A DNA stretch of 64,000 nt from Epiperipatus broadwayi (lineage: Eukaryota > Onychophora > Udeonychophora > Euonychophora > Peripatidae): the NCBI GenBank assembly GCA_028023455.1, contig JAQFVV010000185.1, positions 374,001 to 438,000 of the forward strand, written 5' to 3'. The notes beneath the pieces were generated by a model that was not told where the DNA came from, made no database searches, and was given only the letters and a program-made list of their open reading frames with translations. Numbering within the stretch: the stretch's first letter is position 1; each line of letters starts with the position of its first letter. A program made the position numbers and the translations under genes. This document shows, piece by piece, positions 57,195-64,000 of the stretch.

Positions 57195-58945
57195 AGTGAA
57201 AATAATCCTCTATGCTGCTAAAGTGTTGGGAATATATTAAATAAATATTTTTTTAGTGTTATCTTAAATTTAAAAAAAATGTAGTGATAGATCTGGAATA
57301 GTAAAAATAATTATTAAAATATGTATAAAAATATAGAAACAAAAATGTGATCTTAACATGTTCTACTCTGCACTTAAAGAGTTTTTTGATTGGATAAATT
57401 TATAATTTTATTGAATATTATAACTATAAAAGCCATAAGTAAAGTTTTAGAGATCTAAATCTGGAGCAAGGAAAAAATGATTATAAAATTCATAGGTGTT
57501 AACAATACTATGTACAAAAAGATTATTTATTGACTAAAAGAAAAATGGTAACAGGATAATATATATAAAAGTGTATTTTTAGAAAAATGGTGAATGGAAA
57601 TATAAAAAATGAGAAGAAGAAAAAAAAAAAAAGAGAAAAGAATATAAAAAATGAGAGAAAGGAAGAAAAAAGAAAAAAATATGCTTGTAAAAAAGAAAGA
57701 AACTATTGTCTGAGTAATTATGATTACAAAATCAGTTATAAAATATAATAACAATAAAATAAATAACTAGATAGTTAGTTGCTCTGGAAGTCATTAATAT
57801 TTGAGTTCCCAAGCGGCAGATTGAGCACAATATTTCTTTAATGGATCAAACTGTGAATATATATTTTTTTACTTTATTTTGATTAGAATTTATCTTTTCA
57901 GTTTTCTAGTTTATCACCTACTAAAATACAAAGAATCAATGATAATAGTAACAATAATAACTGATTGCTTGACATTCTATTGCTTTGATAGATGGATTTG
58001 GATTTAACAAAAAAGTATAGTTGTTTATTAATAAAAGCTTACTGCTAAAATGATAATAGAAACTTTAATAAAAATGACATTTTTTTCATTTTTAATAAAA
58101 TGAGAAAAAAATATAATGGCTTTGATGTTTTAACATTTTAACTTTAAATCAAAGCTGAAAGAAAACTTTTATTTAATATCACTTATTCAATTTGTCTCTC
58201 AATTTTCAACAAAAGAGTTTGTTAATTAAATTAAATATGTTGTAAAATGTAACTATTTTCTAATTAATTTTTTTTTTTTTAGAAAAAGGAATGTTGAAAT
58301 TTATGTAAAATTAATAATTTAACTATAGAGATTGCTTCTTTTGATGTGTATATGTTTTAAAGCGCACGGTTACATTAAATATGAAATTTTAAACTATGAA
58401 TATGTTTACAATCTAAAATATGAATGTGAATTGTAGCATTAAAAATTGAATTAAATGCGAACTTTTTAAAAATTAAAAATAATCTTAAATTAGGTTATAA
58501 AAAACTAAACAGAAAAATAAAAGTTAAAACTTTCTGATATTAGGAAATAAATATTGATATGATGGAAATTTAATGATTTGAAAATTTAATGTTTTAGTAT
58601 ATATATATATATAAGACATTGCTTAGAGCAACATATGCATATTTTTTATGGATTAAATATAAAATGCAAACATTTTTTCTTATTGTTTTAAACCCATAAA
58701 AGTATTTATACAACTATAAAACATAAATGTGTGAAAAAGATTCATGATGTGAAAACAAAGTATCTTGCCTTTCATACTAAAGAGTTGAGTTTGATTGCAG
58801 ATGGAATGTTTTTCAAAACTAGTCCATAGATAACTTAGCAAAACATCTAATATTGGCTGATGAATGTGTATCTAGATTTTCTTGACTATAAAATGAAAAA
58901 TCATTATAACCATTAACAAGCAAAACCTGACAAGCCTAGTAAGTA
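57195..58945. other. AT-rich stretch, nothing recognised
   Basis: No protein-like frame. A purine-rich tract lies at 57,600-57,690 and a TA run at 58,600. 'GTTGAGTTTGATTGCAG' near 58,784 resembles a pol III B box but has no A box I can defend. Confidence 0.4.
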
Positions 58946-58949
58946 ATGT

Positions 58950-60640
58950 CTTTTTTCTCTGCAGGATGGTGGTATGACTTTTATATTATAGTGCAATTGT
59001 GGTGAAATTTTTTTTTGCCCAGAGCTATTTGGATATTTGTAATATCATTCTCAGGCCATAGAAAATTATCAATTTAAAAATTACCTACTATATTTGAACC
59101 TAAACGGTAATGAAATCACTCTAATGTAATGATAAAACTGCTTCTCTTTGGTGAAGCATGTGATGTTATCTGATATTAAGGATGTTGGTACACACAACTG
59201 CAATTCCATGTTTACATTGGTTAGGCAGGAGAACAGTTGATTCTTTGTGATGCCATGTTTTAAAAGGAAATGTTCATATCAGTAAATTGTTCTAAGCATA
59301 TATGCATATTTCAATATATGTGGAATCTAAGTCTGGATTTCATCATTGCTTATATAATATTTATAAAACTCAAACAGTGAGAGATTGTTGTACATATTTT
59401 ACAGCTTATAATAATTATGTAACTGAATGATTTTTGTGTTGTAGGTTATCAGACACATCAGTTGGTTCAACATTAAATGTTGTAGGATAGATATTTAATT
59501 TTATTTGATTATTTTTCACATCCTTGAATCTTTCATTAAATATCTCAATTAGTTCTGTGCATTCACCAACATATTCAATTATTGTAGACTTTTTTCATGG
59601 GAGGTGGAAGTGCACTATGTTGTTTCTTTTGAGTTACACATTCAAGCCTTAATTTAACCTTAAATGGTTTCATATTTGAAAAGCTGTTTGTGATCTAGCA
59701 ATTTGATATAAGTTTCAAAAATACTTGCTAATGTCCTCCATAAATGCTAAATTGCACAACCTCTTTCTATCATTGAGTTCATTGACAGATCATTCATTTC
59801 ATTTCCATAAACTGTTTGACATCACATTGCAGTTCATAAAACTTTATAAGTTTGTGTCACCAAGAATGTTCAGGAATTATTTCAACAGGAAGCTGTTAAA
59901 CTCTTTGCTTTTGATAAAATTTATGCATGACATTACTATTGATATCACATTGCTGGTCAACAAGAACTGATCACAGATACATTTTGGTGCACAATGCAAT
60001 GGCATCTAATTAAATTACTTGGATTGAATATGAAATGAATTTCATTTTTGACAAAAGTAATTAATTCTTTTTGTGAACCAATCATGAATGAGACTCAAAT
60101 TTTAGTAAGGACCCTTAACTCTTTAAATGTTAATTCAAGTTTTTTCATTCTCTCAAATTAGTTCACAAATTCTTGCAGTTCTATGCATAGCTTCCATTTT
60201 TATGCCTATTGTCTCATCACAAACCAAAAAAAAAGGAAATATTTTGCAGAATCCTTCAGCATTTTTTCAATATCTTGTGCTAAGTCAATAATCTGATTTG
60301 AGATGATTTTGCAAGACAATGTAAAACTCTTAAACATTTATCTTTTGACTGTTGTTAAAATATCTGCACAGGTCACTATGCATTCTTTTACAAACTTTTC
60401 TTTTACATAAGGCATCATCTTCTTTATGATTAGTCCACTCACCACATAATTCATATAAATATTGTCATCTTCACCATGAAGATGCCTAGTGAAAAAAATC
60501 CAAAATGTGCTGAAAAGCATTGCTTTTATCTAGATGCATTTGACTTAACAATTCATTGAGCTTAGCATGTTTTGATATGTAATGATATTGCAGATTGTTT
60601 TTTCATTACTTTTAATGCATTTCCAGAAACCTGATACACA
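58950..60640 (-). pseudogene. Decayed hAT-superfamily transposase (GTF2IRD2/ZBED-like)
   Basis: Short minus-strand blocks follow the order of this transposase type. Near 60,420-60,250: FVKECIVTCADILTTVKR then KSFTLSCKIISNQIIDLAQD and IEKMLKDSAKYFLFF (family pattern 'F.K.C....A..L.P.K...F..ISLS..T...RI.DLA.DI...L'). Near 60,090-59,970: GSQKELITFVKNE and NLIRCHCIVHQNVS (pattern 'G....L..FIK.....NL...HCIIHQE'). Near 59,660: KPFKVKLRLECVTQKKQHSA. Near 59,480: FNVEPTDVSDNLQHKN. Many stops and frame changes; only the intact open stretch 60,520-60,338 remains. Ancient and inactive. Confidence 0.75.
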
Positions 60641-60719
60641 GACTTGCTTTTTAACTTCACAAAACATCATTTGTCCATCTCTCTTTGAATGGTTGATATT
60701 TTGCTTTAACTTTTTTCTT

Positions 60720-61080
60720 CATAGTTACTATTAGTATCAACACTTAGGTTTTAATAATTATCCAGTCTGTGTGATCAATGATAAAATTAGTTTGCTCTGT
60801 CATTCTGTGACATCAGCATTAAGTTTATTTTGCTTTGTAGTCAACATTTGTAGTATGTCACACAATTTAAGATTTAATAACTATTCAGAGTGTATTTCAA
60901 GAGATGAGATTATTTTGCTTTGTAGTTGCTATATATTTTTAACTTTCAATAGTTATCCAATGTGTATGGACAGTGATGAGATTATATTGTTTGGTTGCTC
61001 TGCTTTCTGAATTTGCAGCTTATTCAGCATCATATCATTGATTTTAAAGATCTTTTTGTGTTATGTGCCATATAATATAA
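60720..61080 (+). repeat. Degenerate ~95 bp tandem repeat, with partial copies at 62,290-62,490
   Basis: 'GATGAGATTATTTTGCTTTG' or variants plus 'AATAGTTATCCA' recur near 60,730-60,770, 60,840-60,910 and 60,930-60,985. A similar stretch occurs again at 62,300-62,490. The last parts, 'CATCATATCATTGATTTTAA' and 'CATGATATCATTAAATATTA', show the two clusters are homologous. They may be subterminal repeats of the hAT element. The ORF at 60,771-61,010 is a repeat product. Confidence 0.6.
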
Positions 61081-62290
61081 ATTTATTGTACTGATAGTCT
61101 GCAGGGAGACTACCTTAAATATGACTTATGAGAATACCTTTCATAGAGACATATATAAAGTAGATAAAAATAGAGATGATTGAACCTAAAAATAAGTTAT
61201 ATTTCCCAATCACTTCTACAAAATCAACACTAATGATTCAAACTATTTTTACCAGTTTACCATTCAGAAGTAATTTGTTTTAAATAAAAAGGTATGCATT
61301 TTCAGTATTTACTCAGGTACCAAACTTTTTATTTGTTAAAAGATAGATTAAAACAAGTACTGAATGAACTAATTTCAAATTCTATAATTCTCCAATTCAT
61401 GATAACATTTCGCATTTGCTCAATTATTAAACATACCTTCTAATTTTAATTTTTTATAAATATGGAACTGATAAATGCTAAAGTGAACATTTAAAATACA
61501 ACCTGCTATGTAAAAATGAAAATGACAACTTGACTGTTATAAAGTAATAAATCCATTTATTTACCAAATACAATTAACTCATGCATATTCACACACACTC
61601 AAAGTTAAAAATGATTATTTTAGAATACATTCAAATGATAATTAAAGATATAAAACAAATAGATAAAAGCAGCTTAATGAATTATACACTTGAAATAAAT
61701 TCATATAAAGTAATCAGATTATACTGATTTATTAAAGCCCTTTTTATTTTCTTTTATTAAGATTTCAAAAAGAATAGTCTTACCATAGTATATAGTTTCT
61801 AATATCCATTAGTGATCAACATCAAAATAAACTTGTGATATTTCTGTTTCCAGTTTATTCCATTTAAATTTTCCATTTTCACAAAAAATGATAGGAACAC
61901 ACATTCTTCATAAGTGTTGTAATTTGTATATGGTTATGGCATTAAAATCAAGCTCAGGTATTTTTCAGAAAATGGCTATGGTGAGCTGGTGCACTTTAAA
62001 TTAATCAGCAATGCATATTTTCTGATTGTATTAACAAATAATAATTGTAATCAATAAAGCAAAAGTTTAAGTTTCTAACAAGGATGATTTATATTTAATA
62101 AATCACAACAATATATTTTTCTAAACAGTGATATTTTCAGCCACATTAGTTCACGAAGTAAAAAGTTTTTATTGCACTTTTCAATAATTAGAATTACATC
62201 TATTTTTTAAAATCCTTCAGTCCAATGGTAATAAAAGAATGTGACATCCCTTTCTTTTACTATCTTTTTTTACAAATTCTCTTACATTTT
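61081..62290. other. AT-rich stretch, nothing recognised
   Basis: Non-coding sequence between the two repeat clusters, presumably inside the old hAT element. Confidence 0.35.
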
Positions 62291-62519
62291 TATTATTTTA
62301 CTTTGTAGTTGATGTTAGTAGGATGTTACTTTTTTTTAAGTTTTAATAGTTATCCAGTGTATGTGTGGTCTGACTATGAGATTATTTTATTTGTTTGGCA
62401 TTCTGAATTTGGAGTTTATTTAACATGATATCATTAAATATTAAGGTCTTTTTGATGTTTTGTGTCATGTAATATAAATTTATGTTGCAGTAAAACAAAA
62501 ACTAGATAAACCCCACTTA

Positions 62520-62605
62520 CAGTTGCCTTGGTGGGCCAGACAATATGATTTTGTGGGCCATATTAAGACCCATGAGTTAATTTTTCATTATCCCTGCTGT
62601 ATTAT
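62520..62605 (-). mobile_element. Candidate terminal region of the hAT element
   Basis: 'GGTGGGCCAGACAATATGAT' and 'TTTGTGGGCCATATTAAGAC' followed by 'CATTATCCCTGCTG' resemble the terminal 'GGGCC...GTGGGCCATATT...' and 'CCCTGC' sequence of Charlie/GTF2IRD2-type hAT transposons. A matching opposite end was not found near 58.7-58.95 kb, so the full extent is unknown. Confidence 0.5.
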
Positions 62606-64000
62606 GATATGTAAATATTATTTTATATAAATATACGCCTGTGTGTGAGAAAATGATTTTTATGGGTGAAAACAGCTAAGTACACTTTTTGAATTATTCT
62701 GTGTGTATGGAATTTCTTACTATACTATTACTACTGCAACTATTACTGCTACTACTACTACCACTTCTACTACTGCTACTATTATTATAACACATGTTTT
62801 AACTGGATCCACATATGCTATCAACAGGATAATATTGCTAGCTCAGAAGTTGTTTCTTGAGATATAACTAATATAGGTAAAATTCCCTGAAATATCAGTG
62901 CTACATGTAATGTTCTGTATGGTTTAATATAGTAGTAGAGTGTCATTTTCATGGAATGTAAAGTCCTTAGTCAATTACAATATTGGTACTTCTGGCACTC
63001 AAACTTTTTATGAACTTTTGAATAATAAAGCTATTCAGATATTTTTATTTACTTAGGTTATATTAGTAACACACAAGCTAATCAAATCTGTATTGACTCT
63101 TTTACCTCTCTCTCACACATGCACATTGGCACACAAATATCTATATTCTATTAGAATAAAAATAAGAGTATGCTTTTCTTTTTTTACTGCTTCATTGATT
63201 TCAGAGCTATTTGTAACTGAATAACTATAATAATCATGAGAAATGAAGACTTTAATCTGACTGAAACCAACTATTGGTCACCCATTTGCAACTGAATAAA
63301 AATATATTCTGAAGTTGAATACCATTCACAACAGAATAAAATTATCGATCATACTGTATCCTGAGTAGATAGCCCCCCAATTATTGATTACCAATTGTAA
63401 CAAGAATAAAAATATAGGACCAGAGGAAAACCAATCCTAATTTAATAAAGATCATGAATTGTAATGTCATTTGTAACAGAATGAATACAGTAAACTAAAC
63501 TAAAATGAATATAAGTCAATGAATAACAATATAACACCAATTTAATAAAACAATGATAATAATCTTAAGGTCTTAAATTCATAAATTCAAATAGCATTTA
63601 GAATGAATAGAAAACAAGTAAAATCAGTATTTCAATCTATCCTAAAAAATATGAGCATCATTTGCAATATATTAAAGATAAAGCAGTAAAATGAAATATT
63701 ATCTTATAAACAATGATATATGCTTATTCTATAAACCACTTAGAATAAAACAAAAATATTGACAAAGTATTAGTCAGATAACCCTCTTTATAATAGAGCA
63801 CAAACTTATGCTGGAAGTTAAATGTTATTTATATTTAAAATGAAACTATTCACGGTCAGATTAGATAATAATTTTAATATGCCCTACAAATCTAAAATAT
63901 CAATGATATCTGAATAGACCGATAACTCCAATTACAGCTAATTAAAATAAAAAATACTGCTAATTCCACCATGAATATTCCACTAATATAGAATATACTC
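62606..64000. other. AT-rich stretch, otherwise unrecognised
   Basis: Apart from the degenerate repeat at 63,205-63,490 and a (CTA)n-like patch at 62,735-62,790, I see no coding or RNA feature to the end of the window. Confidence 0.4.
63205..63490 (+). repeat. Degenerate tandem repeat with 'TTTGTAACAGAATAAAAATA' core
   Basis: Versions of 'CATTTGTAACAGAATAAAA' occur near 63,207, 63,280, 63,321, 63,389 and 63,463, with intervals of 40-75 bp. They look like a decayed minisatellite. Function unknown. Confidence 0.5.

Overview
This 64 kb window is very AT-rich animal DNA, probably from an invertebrate. I find no intact host gene, no canonical tRNA or rRNA gene, and nothing prokaryotic. Almost everything I can identify is transposable-element sequence: RTE-clade LINEs, Penelope-like elements (PLEs) with GIY-YIG endonuclease, Ty3/Gypsy-type LTR elements, a hAT transposase relic, satellite DNA and many palindromes. 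This mix fits a mollusc or another repeat-rich invertebrate. The species cannot be fixed from the sequence.

Layout. 0-5 kb: subrepeats in inverted orientation, hammerhead-ribozyme-like repeats and a foldback element. 5-10 kb: a candidate solo LTR, then two head-to-head PLE 3' ends, one of them split by a 2.0 kb solo LTR; a hammerhead follows the PLE. 10.5-15 kb: a short TIR-bounded element and a decayed Gypsy pol. 16.7-18.9 kb: a satellite array with a unit of about 365 bp. 20.3-23.9 kb: an LTR element with only a gag-like relic. 24-33 kb: three minus-strand RTE 3' fragments of different age, two solo LTRs and another hammerhead repeat. 36.5-39.9 kb: an almost complete RTE whose whole ORF stays in one frame with three stop codons. 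39.9-43.7 kb: a hammerhead palindrome, an inverted PLE reverse transcriptase (RT) fragment and a hammerhead array flanked by a 13 bp duplication. 43.7-56.7 kb: one PLE split by nested insertions: a second PLE hairpin, then a foldback element, which is itself split by an LTR retrotransposon with 2.7 kb LTRs and a gag-only interior. 56.7-57.2 kb: a large palindrome flanked by a 13 bp duplication. 59-62.6 kb: a decayed hAT transposase of the GTF2IRD2-like type.

The most interesting signal is a set of minimal hammerhead-like motifs in two sequence families. One family sits in a dispersed repeat of about 400 bp, and two of its copies have tRNA-like promoter boxes nearby. The other is in PLE-associated palindromes. 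In both, the core CUGANGA, stem II, GAAA, a two-base-pair stem III and stem I can be aligned. A second pattern is that four LTR insertions, and possibly five or six, sit in (AT)n tracts with an apparent ATAT target duplication. All calls come from reading the sequence by eye; no database or folding program was run.
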